DNA from: Bacteroidota bacterium
GTDB taxonomy: Bacteria; Bacteroidota; Bacteroidia; Chitinophagales; Chitinophagaceae
Direction: 5' to 3'
Length of the DNA stretch: 37,252 nt
Assembly: GCA_018267725.1 (NCBI GenBank)
Contig: JAFDXY010000012.1
Location: 1 to 37,252, forward strand
Positions 15,838 through 25,327 of this stretch are shown here, one piece after another (position 1 is the first letter of the stretch; each line of letters opens with the position of its first letter). Under the pieces are notes generated by a model. It was not told the origin of the DNA. It saw nothing but the letters and a program-made list of their open reading frames with translations, and did no database searches. A program made the translations under genes and the position numbers.

Positions 15838-18800
15838 TTATACTACAACATTTATCATTTTATTTTTTACGAAAATTATTTTTTTAATTGGTTTATCTTC
15901 TACCCATTTTTTTACAACATCGTTTGCTAAAACAATTTGTTCTACTTGTTGTTGTGAAGCATCTAAAGCAATAACAATATTGGTTCTTAATTTACCATTA
16001 ATACTTACCGGATATTCTTTAGAACTTTCTACTAAATATTGTGGATTGAATGTTGGATAGTTTGCATTTAATATTGAAGTTGTGTTACCCAATACATGCC
16101 ACAATTCTTCTGTAATATGCGGTGCATAAGGCGTTAGCATAATTAACAATGGTTCTAAAATTTCTTTTTTATTACATTTTACATCGCTTAACTCATTTAC
16201 GCAAACCATAAATGCACTAACAGCAGTATTGTATGAAAAACGTTCGGTATCTTCTTCAATTTTTTTAATGGCTTTGTGTAAAATTTTTAATTCAACCTCA
16301 CCCCCCTGCCCCTCTCCACCAGTGGAGAGGGGAGTTGAAGAAGCAACTTTTAATTTGCCTGTAGTTTCATCAAAAAATAAACGCCATAATTTTTTAAGAA
16401 AACGATGCACGCCTTCAATACCTTTTGTATCCCAAGGTTTACTTTGTTCTACCGGACCTAAAAACATTTCATACATTCTAAAAGTATCTGCTCCATATTT
16501 ATCAACTAAATCATTTGGATTAACTGTATTGAATTTTGATTTACTCATCTTCTCAACTTCAGCACCACAGATATATTTCCCATCTTCTAAAATAAATTCA
16601 GCATTAGCATATTCGCCGTTTCTCCATTTCTTGAATTCTTCAATATTCAATTCATAACCATCAACAAAATTTACATCGACATGTAATTCACTATATATAT
16701 TAGGCGAATCTCGAACATGAATCTTTGTTATACGTTTATATTTTTCTCCATTAACCTTTTTATAAAAATCAATTAATTGATTTTTTATTTCATCAGGTGT
16801 TATTCTATCTAATAATGTTTTTGATATAAAAACATCAGGTCTGATTGGGTCATTTTCGGGATTCACCATATCAACTAAAAACTCAACAATAGTATTTATT
16901 CTATAAACAAACCTGCTACTTCCTTGTATCATTCCCTGATTCACCAATTTTTTAAATGGTTCATCAAAACTGATAAAACCTAAGTCGTACAAGGCTTTCG
17001 CCCACATACGGCTGTACAATAAATGTCCAACTGCATGTTCTGTTCCGCCAATATAAACATCTACCTGATTCCAATAATCTGTTGCTTGTTTGCTTGCAAA
17101 TTCGGTTTCATTTTCGTTATCCATGTAACGCAAAAAATACCAAGACGAACCTGCATAACCAGGCATTGTATTTGTTTCTAGTTGTTGTGCAGTCCAGCTG
17201 TCAATATTTGCTAAAGGACCTTCACCTTCAGGCCCAGGAGAATAACTATCCACTTCAGGTAACAACAAGGGCAATTCATTTTCATTCAAAGCATAAGCAA
17301 TTCCATTTTTCCAAACAATAGGAAAAGGTTCTCCCCAATAACGTTGTCTGCTAAATGCAGCATCACGCATTTTAAAATTTGTTTTTCTTTTTCCAATTCC
17401 TAATTCAACTAATTTATTTACCACTATTTCAATAGCATCTTTCATTACAATGCCATTTAAAAAATCGCTGTTTTCTAACACTGCATCTTTAGTTGCATTG
17501 GCTTCTTCTCCATTAAAATGTTTACCAATAATATTGGTTATGGGAATATTAAAATGTTTGGCAAATTTAAAATCACGTTCATCGCCGCAAGGCACAGCCA
17601 TAATTGCACCGGTACCATAGCCTGCTAACACATATTCTGAAATATATATAGGAATATTTTTATTATTAAAAGGATTGATAGCGTAAGCACCTGTAAAGCA
17701 TCCGGTAATTTTTTTCTCGGCTTGGCGTTCTCTATCGCTTCTGCTTTTTACATAAGTAATATATTCTTCAACAGCTTGTTTTTGTTGGGGCGTGGTAATA
17801 TTTGTAATTAATTCATGCTCGGGAGCCAGCACCATAAAATCAACTCCAAAAATAGTATCGGGGCGGGTGGTGTAAACAACCACCTCTCCCAAACCCTCTC
17901 CGCCAGCGGAGAGAGCTTTTTTAATTTTATTCAACACCGCATCAGTAGAATGAATAACTTCTTCGTTAGTAAACCTGATAACTGTAAATCCAATATTTTC
18001 TAATTCAATTGTTCTTACTTCATCTAATTCTTTTTGTTCAGGAATATTATGATAGCCGCCATCAACTTCTATTATTAATCTTTTTTGTAAGCAAACAAAA
18101 TCAACAATAAAATTTTCAATAGGATGTTGCCTTCTGAATTTTACATCTAATTGATTATTTCTTAAAGCTTGCCATAAAATATTTTCTGCTTCTGTTTGCT
18201 CTTTTCTATTACGTTTTGCATTTTCAAATTGAATAAAATCGGCAACTTTATATTTTGGTACTACAGCAGCTCCTCGCCCTTTAGGGAGAGGTTGGGTGAG
18301 GGTGAATTTTATTTCCGCTCCCGTACTTTTTCCAATCCAATTGGTTTGCATTTCTTTCATGGCTTCGCTAAAATCTACTGTTTGTAAGCCTTTCAGCAAT
18401 CTATCTGCATATTCTGTTATTCTTAAATACCATTGCCTTAATTTCTTTTTTACTACAGGATGTCCGCCACGTTCACTCACTCCGTTTACAACTTCATCGT
18501 TTGCTAAAACAGTTCCTAATGCTTCACACCAATTTACTTCTCCGTAACCACAAAATGCCAAACGATATTGCATTAAAATTTCTTGTTGCGTTTTTTCATC
18601 GTAAGCATTCCAATCGTGAGAGGTGAAAAGTGAAACATCGGTAGAAGGGCATTCATGATTTATATTTCCTTCTTGCTTAAATGTTTCAACTAATTTTTCA
18701 ATAGGCTCTGCTTTTTGTGCAGTACGATTAAAATAAGAATTAAAGAGTTGAAGAAAAATCCATTGTGTCCATTTATAATATTTTGCATCACAGGTTTTTA

Positions 18801-19170
18801 CTTCTCTATCCCAATCAAAACAAAAACCAATTTTATTTAACTGAGAACGAAAATTTTTAATATTATTTTCTGTTGATATTGCAGGATGAATACCATGTTC
18901 AATTGCATATTGTTCGGCAGGTAAACCAAATGCATCGTAACCCATAGGATGCAGTACGTTAAAGCCTTTCAGCCTTTTATATCTTGCATAAATATCGCTT
19001 GCTATATAACCTAAAGGATGCCCCACATGCAAACCTGCACCGCTTGGATAAGGAAACATATCTAACACATAATATTTTGGTTTGGAAGAAATGTTAGATA
19101 CCTTATATGCTTTAGTATCGTTCCAATTTTTTTGCCATTTCTGTTCTATCTCACTAAAATTATATTCCAT
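15838..19170 (-). CDS. leuS: Leucyl-tRNA synthetase with embedded DUF559 nuclease domain
   Basis: Class I synthetase that charges tRNA-Leu, with HIGH as HVGH (48-51) and KMSKS at 874-878. At 1110 residues it is about 155 longer than expected. Two in-frame insertions explain the excess. Residues 290-429 form a complete DUF559 domain placed in the CP1 editing domain just before the Thr-rich motif YTTRPDT (Y433 onward). Residues 944-958 form a short palindrome-encoded segment between the catalytic core and the anticodon-binding domain. Without them the frame is about 955 residues and reads as a normal Bacteroidota LeuRS: the editing motifs, a YWGEPFP block and DVYIGGTEHAVGHLLY are all intact. 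There is no frameshift or stop, so the enzyme is presumably functional. Just after QGMIQGSS there is also a longer-than-usual variable loop. Confidence 0.96.
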   Translation of the reverse strand: MEYNFSEIEQKWQKNWNDTKAYKVSNISSKPKYYVLDMFPYPSGAGLHVGHPLGYIASDIYARYKRLKGFNVLHPMGYDAFGLPAEQYAIEHGIHPAISTENNIKNFRSQLNKIGFCFDWDREVKTCDAKYYKWTQWIFLQLFNSYFNRTAQKAEPIEKLVETFKQEGNINHECPSTDVSLFTSHDWNAYDEKTQQEILMQYRLAFCGYGEVNWCEALGTVLANDEVVNGVSERGGHPVVKKKLRQWYLRITEYADRLLKGLQTVDFSEAMKEMQTNWIGKSTGAEIKFTLTQPLPKGRGAAVVPKYKVADFIQFENAKRNRKEQTEAENILWQALRNNQLDVKFRRQHPIENFIVDFVCLQKRLIIEVDGGYHNIPEQKELDEVRTIELENIGFTVIRFTNEEVIHSTDAVLNKIKKALSAGGEGLGEVVVYTTRPDTIFGVDFMVLAPEHELITNITTPQQKQAVEEYITYVKSRSDRERQAEKKITGCFTGAYAINPFNNKNIPIYISEYVLAGYGTGAIMAVPCGDERDFKFAKHFNIPITNIIGKHFNGEEANATKDAVLENSDFLNGIVMKDAIEIVVNKLVELGIGKRKTNFKMRDAAFSRQRYWGEPFPIVWKNGIAYALNENELPLLLPEVDSYSPGPEGEGPLANIDSWTAQQLETNTMPGYAGSSWYFLRYMDNENETEFASKQATDYWNQVDVYIGGTEHAVGHLLYSRMWAKALYDLGFISFDEPFKKLVNQGMIQGSSRFVYRINTIVEFLVDMVNPENDPIRPDVFISKTLLDRITPDEIKNQLIDFYKKVNGEKYKRITKIHVRDSPNIYSELHVDVNFVDGYELNIEEFKKWRNGEYANAEFILEDGKYICGAEVEKMSKSKFNTVNPNDLVDKYGADTFRMYEMFLGPVEQSKPWDTKGIEGVHRFLKKLWRLFFDETTGKLKVASSTPLSTGGEGQGGEVELKILHKAIKKIEEDTERFSYNTAVSAFMVCVNELSDVKCNKKEILEPLLIMLTPYAPHITEELWHVLGNTTSILNANYPTFNPQYLVESSKEYPVSINGKLRTNIVIALDASQQQVEQIVLANDVVKKWVEDKPIKKIIFVKNKMINVVV
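16296..16332. repeat. Solo GC-rich palindromic repeat inside leuS
   Basis: An 11-bp perfect stem, CCCCTCTCCAC (16309-16319) with GTGGAGAGGGG (16322-16332), and a CA loop, preceded by CCTCACCC. TTCAAC (16291-16296) and GTTGAA (16334-16339) form a further 6-bp inverted pair at the edges. In the leuS frame it encodes PLSTGGEGQGGE. It is far more GC-rich than its surroundings and matches the ends of the DUF559 insertion. Confidence 0.93.
17881..17913. repeat. Terminal repeat of the DUF559 insertion (3' end in leuS sense)
   Basis: CCTCTCCCAAACCCTCTCC leads into a perfect 8-bp palindrome CTCTCCGC-CA-GCGGAGAG (17896-17913). It encodes ALSAGGEGLGE in the leuS frame. It has the same orientation as the solo copy at 16296-16332 and is inverted relative to 18272-18303. 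Confidence 0.92.
17884..18303 (-). mobile_element. In-frame DUF559 nuclease element within leuS
   Basis: A 420-bp (140-codon) insertion encoding residues 290-429 of LeuRS. The core (327-420) shows the DUF559 pattern: TEAENILWQALR, then KFRRQHPIENFIVDFVC with Asp357, LIIEVDGGYH with Glu368, Asp370 and His374, then RTIELENIGFTVIRF. These are the residues expected for a Vsr/PD-(D/E)XK-type active site. The ends are imperfect inverted repeats that are themselves hairpins and are translated as LTQPLPKGRG and SAGGEGLGE. The insert contains no methionine and no stop, so it has no ATG of its own and is expressed only as part of LeuRS. Intein splicing motifs are absent. That it is mobile is inferred from the repeat structure. 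Confidence 0.8.
18272..18303. repeat. Terminal repeat of the DUF559 insertion (5' end in leuS sense)
   Basis: CCTCGCCC (18272-18279) and GGGAGAGG (18284-18291) form an 8-bp stem with one G/A mismatch and a TTTA loop. The flank GTTGGGTGAGG follows. Read on the minus strand this is CCTCACCCAACCTCTCCC, the inverted counterpart of the repeat at 17881-17913. It encodes LTQPLPKGRG. Confidence 0.88.
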
Positions 19171-19230
19171 TTTTATATGTACAATTTACAATATATGATG
19201 TTTGGTTTTGTTTTGAAAATTGAAGTTTAT

Positions 19231-20646
19231 TTAGTTTAAAGCTTCTATTGTTTTTTCAATTTCAAATTTATCTTTCAGTTCTTTTATTTTATTCCATCCG
19301 CCAATAATATTGCGTAAATTATGTATGCCTTCTTTTTTCATTATTGATGCTGCAATTACACTTCTGTATCCGCCGGCACAATGCACATAAATATTGTAGT
19401 TATCTTCTAAATCTGCTAATACGGTTGTATCAGTCATATCTCCCAACGGAATATTAACGGCTTGTTTTAAATGTCCATCGGCATATTCTGTTTCTTTTCT
19501 AACATCTACTACTATTAAACTTTCATCAAAAGGAATATCCATTGCTAATTCATCTGCTTCTACATCAATAATCATATCAACGGTTTGTTTTGCATTTTTC
19601 CATGCTTCAAAACTTCCATCTAAATAACCTGCAAATTTTTCAAACCCAACACGGGCAAGGCGTACAACGGTTTCTTTTTCTTTTCCAATTTCTGTAACCA
19701 ATAATAATGTTTTAGTAAATGGCAATATGCTTCCTGCCCATTCTGCAAATCTTCCTTCTAAACCAATTGAAATTGAATTGGGCACAAACCCTTGTGTAAA
19801 AACAGATGCAGGGCGTGTATCTAAAATAATTACATCGTTTGCTTCGCTTTTTTGTTTAAACATTTCAATGTTTAATGGTTGTAAACCTTTTTGCAAAACT
19901 GAATTTAAACTATCGTATCCTTCTTTATTAATTTTTGCATTGATAGGGAAGTATTGCGGCGGTGTTGCTAAACCTTCTGTTACAGCTTTTACAAATTCTT
20001 CTTTTGTTTGAGGTTGTAAAGCATAATTGGTTTTCTTTTGCTCGCCAATGGTGCTGTATGTTTCGGGGCCTAAATTTTTTCCGCAACTGCTGCCTGCACC
20101 GTGTGCAGGATACATAATAACATCATTTGCTAAAGGCATAATTTTTTGTTGAAGGCTATTGTATAGCATTCCTGCCAAATCGCTCATGGTTAAATCTTCG
20201 CCTTTTTGTGCAAGGTCCGGACGACCTACATCTCCTACAAATAAAGTATCACCGGTAAATACAGCATGTGCATTTTTATTTTCATCTTTTAATAAAAAGC
20301 AACTGCTTTCTAAAGTATGACCGGGTGTGTGTAATACTTCAATACTAATATTTCCAATTGAAAATGTTTCTCCATCTTTTGCAACATGTACGGGTAGTTT
20401 GGTAACAGTATCCGGACCATAAACAATAGTAGCACCTGTTGCAGTAGCAAGATCTAAATGCCCGCTAATAAAATCTGCATGAAAATGTGTTTCAAATATA
20501 TATTTAATTGTTGCTTTACGTTTGTTGGCTATTTCAAGATATTCGTCAATATCTCTCATAGGGTCTATTATAGCTGCCTCGCCGTTACTTTCAATATAAT
20601 ATGCAGCTTCGCTTAAACATCCGGTATATAGTTGTTGTATGAACAT
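19231..20646 (-). CDS. MBL-fold hydrolase with two rhodanese domains
   Basis: A 471-residue fusion of a metallo-beta-lactamase domain (1 to about 250) and two rhodanese-like domains (about 265-360 and 370-470). Metal ligands are HFHADF (H54, H56, D58), HTPGHT, FTGDTLF and YPAHGAG, the arrangement of ETHE1-like persulfide dioxygenases and Blh proteins. The second rhodanese has the catalytic Cys loop VHCAGGYRS. The first (DTRPASVFTQGFVPNSI) lacks a Cys in the matching loop and is probably non-catalytic. Family members oxidise glutathione or low-molecular-weight persulfides and move sulfane sulfur in sulfide detoxification. It lies 60 bp upstream of leuS on the same strand. A promoter match precedes it. 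Confidence 0.92.
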   Translation of the reverse strand: MFIQQLYTGCLSEAAYYIESNGEAAIIDPMRDIDEYLEIANKRKATIKYIFETHFHADFISGHLDLATATGATIVYGPDTVTKLPVHVAKDGETFSIGNISIEVLHTPGHTLESSCFLLKDENKNAHAVFTGDTLFVGDVGRPDLAQKGEDLTMSDLAGMLYNSLQQKIMPLANDVIMYPAHGAGSSCGKNLGPETYSTIGEQKKTNYALQPQTKEEFVKAVTEGLATPPQYFPINAKINKEGYDSLNSVLQKGLQPLNIEMFKQKSEANDVIILDTRPASVFTQGFVPNSISIGLEGRFAEWAGSILPFTKTLLLVTEIGKEKETVVRLARVGFEKFAGYLDGSFEAWKNAKQTVDMIIDVEADELAMDIPFDESLIVVDVRKETEYADGHLKQAVNIPLGDMTDTTVLADLEDNYNIYVHCAGGYRSVIAASIMKKEGIHNLRNIIGGWNKIKELKDKFEIEKTIEALN

Positions 20647-20658
20647 AAACTTATTTTT

Positions 20659-20667
20659 GCAAAGATA
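20659..20667 (-). promoter_or_regulatory. Putative promoter of the MBL/rhodanese gene
   Basis: On the minus strand TATCTTTGC is an exact TAnnTTTGY match, ending 12 bp before the ATG at 20646. It lies between the terminator of the DUF3098 gene and the coding start. No -33 TTTG is evident. Confidence 0.5.
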
Positions 20668-20709
20668 GGTTATAGGCAGCTTGTGATTTTGTGCTATAGC
20701 TGCATAAAT

Positions 20710-20738
20710 AAAAAAGCGGTGGGGTGCACCGCTTTTTT
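20710..20738 (-). terminator. Terminator of the ftsX-DUF3098 unit
   Basis: AAAAAAGCGGTG and CACCGCTTTTTT form a perfect 12-bp stem around GGGTG, with A/T runs on both sides. It follows the end of the DUF3098 gene (20769) on the minus strand and could work in either direction. Confidence 0.92.
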
Positions 20739-20768
20739 ATTTATAGATATTTCTTTTAAAAATTGTGC

Positions 20769-21017
20769 TTATTTGCTCTTTTTAAAAATGGCATATACTT
20801 CAACTAATAAACCTAATACAATTAATATAGGAGCAACGGTAATTCTTATTTTGCTGTAAACTACATTATCATCAAAAACATTAGGGTCTATATTTTTTCC
20901 GCCACTCATTAAAAACATTCCTAATGCAATAATTGCAGCACCAATACCCATCCATACATAATTTTCTTTAGAGAATAATGCAGGCATACTATGTTGTTTT
21001 TTATCTGCCGGTTTCAT
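20769..21017 (-). CDS. DUF3098 small membrane protein
   Basis: An 82-residue protein with two hydrophobic segments (about 18-38 and 56-76) separated by a short polar loop, GGKNIDPNVFDDNVVYSKIR. The pattern matches the DUF3098 family of Bacteroidota. These genes commonly follow ftsX, as here (97-bp gap, same strand), which suggests a role in the envelope or at the division site. No biochemical function is known to me. The upstream gap has no clear terminator, so it probably shares the ftsX transcript. It ends at a strong terminator. Confidence 0.82.
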   Translation of the reverse strand: MKPADKKQHSMPALFSKENYVWMGIGAAIIALGMFLMSGGKNIDPNVFDDNVVYSKIRITVAPILIVLGLLVEVYAIFKKSK

Positions 21018-21113
21018 GTTTTAAATTTTGAGAGCCGCAATATAGGTAAAGTAAGCAGTCTGTATGTTATAATCCACAGAAAAAAATCTTAAATTTTGAT
21101 TTGAGGTTCTGTG

Positions 21114-21986
21114 TTAATACAAATCATCTAACTTCATTTTTAAATATTTTCTTACGCTTCTATGGGTGCTAAATACAGAAATACCTACTCCTATTGCTAT
21201 CATTCCTCCAAATAATAATAAGGTTAAATTTAAATCTCTTATTAGTTTTAGTTGAGGCACTTGTGCTTCTAACCATTGAATCATTAAAAATAAAATGGCA
21301 ATGGCTATGCCGGCACTTATTAGTCCGTTAATTACAGCTTTAATGTTCATAGGTTTGGTAATAAATCCACGTGTAGCACCTACCATTTGCATGGTTTTAA
21401 TTAAAAATCGGTTACTAAACATAGCCAGCCTAATGGTATTATCTATACTAATAATTACAATTACACATAAAACAATGGCTACCACTAAAAAGCCTAATCC
21501 AAATTTTGATGCTTTTTCGTTTAAATTATTTACAAGGTCTTTAGGATATTTTAGTTCGGTAATTTGATTGCCGTAAACCTGCATTATTTGGTCATTAATT
21601 TTTTGCAGGCTGTCTTTATTTACATACTGAGATTTTGCATAAAAGTCAATGCTTTCGGGCAATGGGTTAGCATCTAAAATTTTAGCCCAATCATCTTTAT
21701 TTTCTTTATTCCAAATTTCTTTAGCCGTTTCTTTATTAATGTATTGCACATTTCTGGCATAAGGTTGTGCAGTAATGTATTGTTGTATTAAGCTAATAGA
21801 ATCTTTATTGGCTGTGCGTAAAAAAGCTTGCATTTGAATATCTTCTTTAAAAGCTTTTCCTGCTTTTTCAAAATTCAAAAAAACCCATCCCATAATACCC
21901 ATAATTAACAATACCAAAGCCACGCCCACTATGCTATAAATATAATTGGGTTTACTTCTTTTTAAAGATGATTTTCCTGCTGCCAT
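21114..21986 (-). CDS. ftsX: Cell-division ABC permease FtsX
   Basis: Inner-membrane permease-like subunit of FtsEX, 290 residues, with four helices: one after a basic N-terminus (about 16-36) and three in the C-terminal half (about 165-280). The large periplasmic loop between helix 1 and 2 (about 37-160) is where FtsX proteins bind regulators of cell-wall hydrolases. The MacB/FtsX-type segment LIKTMQMVGATRGFITKPM is present. FtsE is not in the window, so the ATPase is encoded elsewhere, as is usual in Bacteroidota. It is divergent from gyrB. A TACATTTGT promoter match lies 16 bp upstream. Confidence 0.92.
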   Translation of the reverse strand: MAAGKSSLKRSKPNYIYSIVGVALVLLIMGIMGWVFLNFEKAGKAFKEDIQMQAFLRTANKDSISLIQQYITAQPYARNVQYINKETAKEIWNKENKDDWAKILDANPLPESIDFYAKSQYVNKDSLQKINDQIMQVYGNQITELKYPKDLVNNLNEKASKFGLGFLVVAIVLCVIVIISIDNTIRLAMFSNRFLIKTMQMVGATRGFITKPMNIKAVINGLISAGIAIAILFLMIQWLEAQVPQLKLIRDLNLTLLLFGGMIAIGVGISVFSTHRSVRKYLKMKLDDLY

Positions 21987-22001
21987 AATTTTTTGTTGTT
22001 T

Positions 22002-22010
22002 ACAAATGTA
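22002..22010 (-). promoter_or_regulatory. Putative ftsX promoter
   Basis: On the minus strand TACATTTGT is an exact match to TAnnTTTGY, ending 15 bp before the ftsX ATG. The -33 region is not convincing. It shares a 202-bp divergent region with gyrB. Confidence 0.45.
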
Positions 22011-22155
22011 CTTTGTATAAACGTTTTTTAAAAGCCCATAGTATGTATAAAATGTGAAAATTTAAACGCTCCATTTCCATTTATAAAATAGTGGAAAAAT
22101 AGGTTTACCATATACTATAATTGCAAGTGTTTTAACCTATATTCGCCAACCTTAA

Positions 22156-24147
<1,992 letters not shown>

Positions 24148-24163
24148 TAAAAGAGATTAGTTT

Positions 24164-24874
24164 ATGAAGCGAATTTATTTGATAATTATTTTCAGTTTTT
24201 TAATAATAATAGGTGCCTCTTTTACTTTAGCTCCTATCAACAAGTTATATGTAAAAGTATATTCAAGGCAAACAACTGCTGGTAAGTTGGTAGAAATCAA
24301 ATCTGAAATATGTTACGAGCAAAATGGTAATATGGTTACACATTTTACAGAACCTGCCAATTATATTATACTTACAAACAAGCGAGGGGAAATAAAAATG
24401 CATGACCCCATAAAGAATACAGTAATGGCGGTGCAAAATAATATGTTTAGTACACAAAGTTCAGAGCTTGCATATTTCTTGTTAAATGGAACAGGAGACA
24501 TGGGGTTACCAAAATTGGGCTTTACTCCTCAAAAGACATATACTGAAAAAGATTTAATTATATCGGAATGGCACTTAATTTATCCTAATCCTAAATTAAG
24601 TGTTCAACAAATAAAATTAGTACATCAAAATCATAATCCAATTTACATGGATTATAAAGGTATTGACGGAAAAATATTAAGAAAAGTATATTATTACGGG
24701 TATCAAAAAATTCAAAACGTACCTTTCCCTACTATTACTACAGAGATAATTTATACTACAAATAAAGACTCAACTGTTACAAAAACAGTGTATTCAGATT
24801 TTAAAATAAATGAAGATGCAACAAGTGTTTATTTTAATTATAAAATTCCTGCCAATGCTAAAAAAGCAGAATAA
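24164..24874 (+). CDS. Hypothetical exported protein, LolA-like
   Basis: A 236-residue protein with an N-terminal signal or anchor helix (MKRIYLIIIFSFLIIIGASF). The rest is beta-rich with no Cys-based motif. Strands such as EPANYIILTNKRGEIKMHDP and the later IKLVHQNHNPIYMDYKG recall the LolA/LolB-like half-barrel of lipid-binding periplasmic proteins, but similarity is weak. It begins 16 bp after gyrB, and its last 20 bp overlap the start of the YidD-domain gene. That makes it the first of a packed four-gene unit. Function unknown. Confidence 0.65.
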   Translation: MKRIYLIIIFSFLIIIGASFTLAPINKLYVKVYSRQTTAGKLVEIKSEICYEQNGNMVTHFTEPANYIILTNKRGEIKMHDPIKNTVMAVQNNMFSTQSSELAYFLLNGTGDMGLPKLGFTPQKTYTEKDLIISEWHLIYPNPKLSVQQIKLVHQNHNPIYMDYKGIDGKILRKVYYYGYQKIQNVPFPTITTEIIYTTNKDSTVTKTVYSDFKINEDATSVYFNYKIPANAKKAE

Positions 24875-25325
24875 GTTAATAATATTTTTTTACCTATTTT
24901 TTATTACTATTTTAAAACTAAATGCACAAACAGATAGTTTAGATTTTTATTTAATAAAAAATAAACCATTAATTTCTTCAACCGAGTTTTTATATTATAA
25001 AACTGAAGGGAATGATCAAAAAGTAATGCAAGTTTCTAAACACTCAACTCTTCAGAAAATTAACCCTATAGCTTACCTTTTTAAAGGTGCAATGTTACTT
25101 TATCAAAATGTTATTTCACAACAATTATCAAAAATCTGCCCCTATGAAATAACTTGTTCAAACTATAGCAAACAAGCTATAAAAAAATATGGAATTGCCA
25201 AAGGTATTTTTTTAGGTGCAGATAGATTAATGCGTTGCAATCGGATTTCTATATTAGATGTTAATCTCTCAAATATTAATGAGCATTCGGGAAAAATAAT
25301 TGATAACACATTAAACTTGTTTTAA
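24855..25325 (+). CDS. YidD-domain protein with N-terminal signal sequence
   Basis: The second half (about 68-135) is a YidD (DUF37) domain: NPIAYLFKGAMLLYQNVISQ, KICPYEITCSNYSKQAIKKY, then GIFLGADRLMRCN with the conserved Cys and Arg residues. Canonical YidD is about 70-85 residues, ends in a GGxDPVP-like tail, and sits on the cytoplasmic side of the inner membrane, aiding YidC/Sec insertion. This protein has 156 residues, a hydrophobic leader (LIIFFYLFFITILKLNAQ) and a linker, and it lacks the GGxDP tail. The domain may therefore face the periplasm. The frame is open from 24810, but the ATG at 24855 gives the signal peptide. It overlaps the previous gene by 20 bp. Confidence 0.82.
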   Translation: MLKKQNKLIIFFYLFFITILKLNAQTDSLDFYLIKNKPLISSTEFLYYKTEGNDQKVMQVSKHSTLQKINPIAYLFKGAMLLYQNVISQQLSKICPYEITCSNYSKQAIKKYGIAKGIFLGADRLMRCNRISILDVNLSNINEHSGKIIDNTLNLF

Positions 25326-25327
25326 TA

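Noticed and set aside
16681..16920. Long loop in LeuRS before the KMSKS region as another mobile insertion
   Set aside because: Bacteroidota LeuRS commonly has a long variable segment here. No palindrome or GC shift is seen, so I treat it as lineage-specific.
17884..18303. Intein hypothesis for the leuS insertion
   Set aside because: There is no Cys/Ser at the N-terminal junction, no C-terminal HN and no splicing blocks A, B, F or G. The DUF559 domain ends are hairpin-encoded repeats, so an intein is not supported.
17815..18387. Plus-strand open frames over the leuS insertion
   Set aside because: They lie in shadow frames of leuS, have no family motifs and do not match the DUF559 frame.
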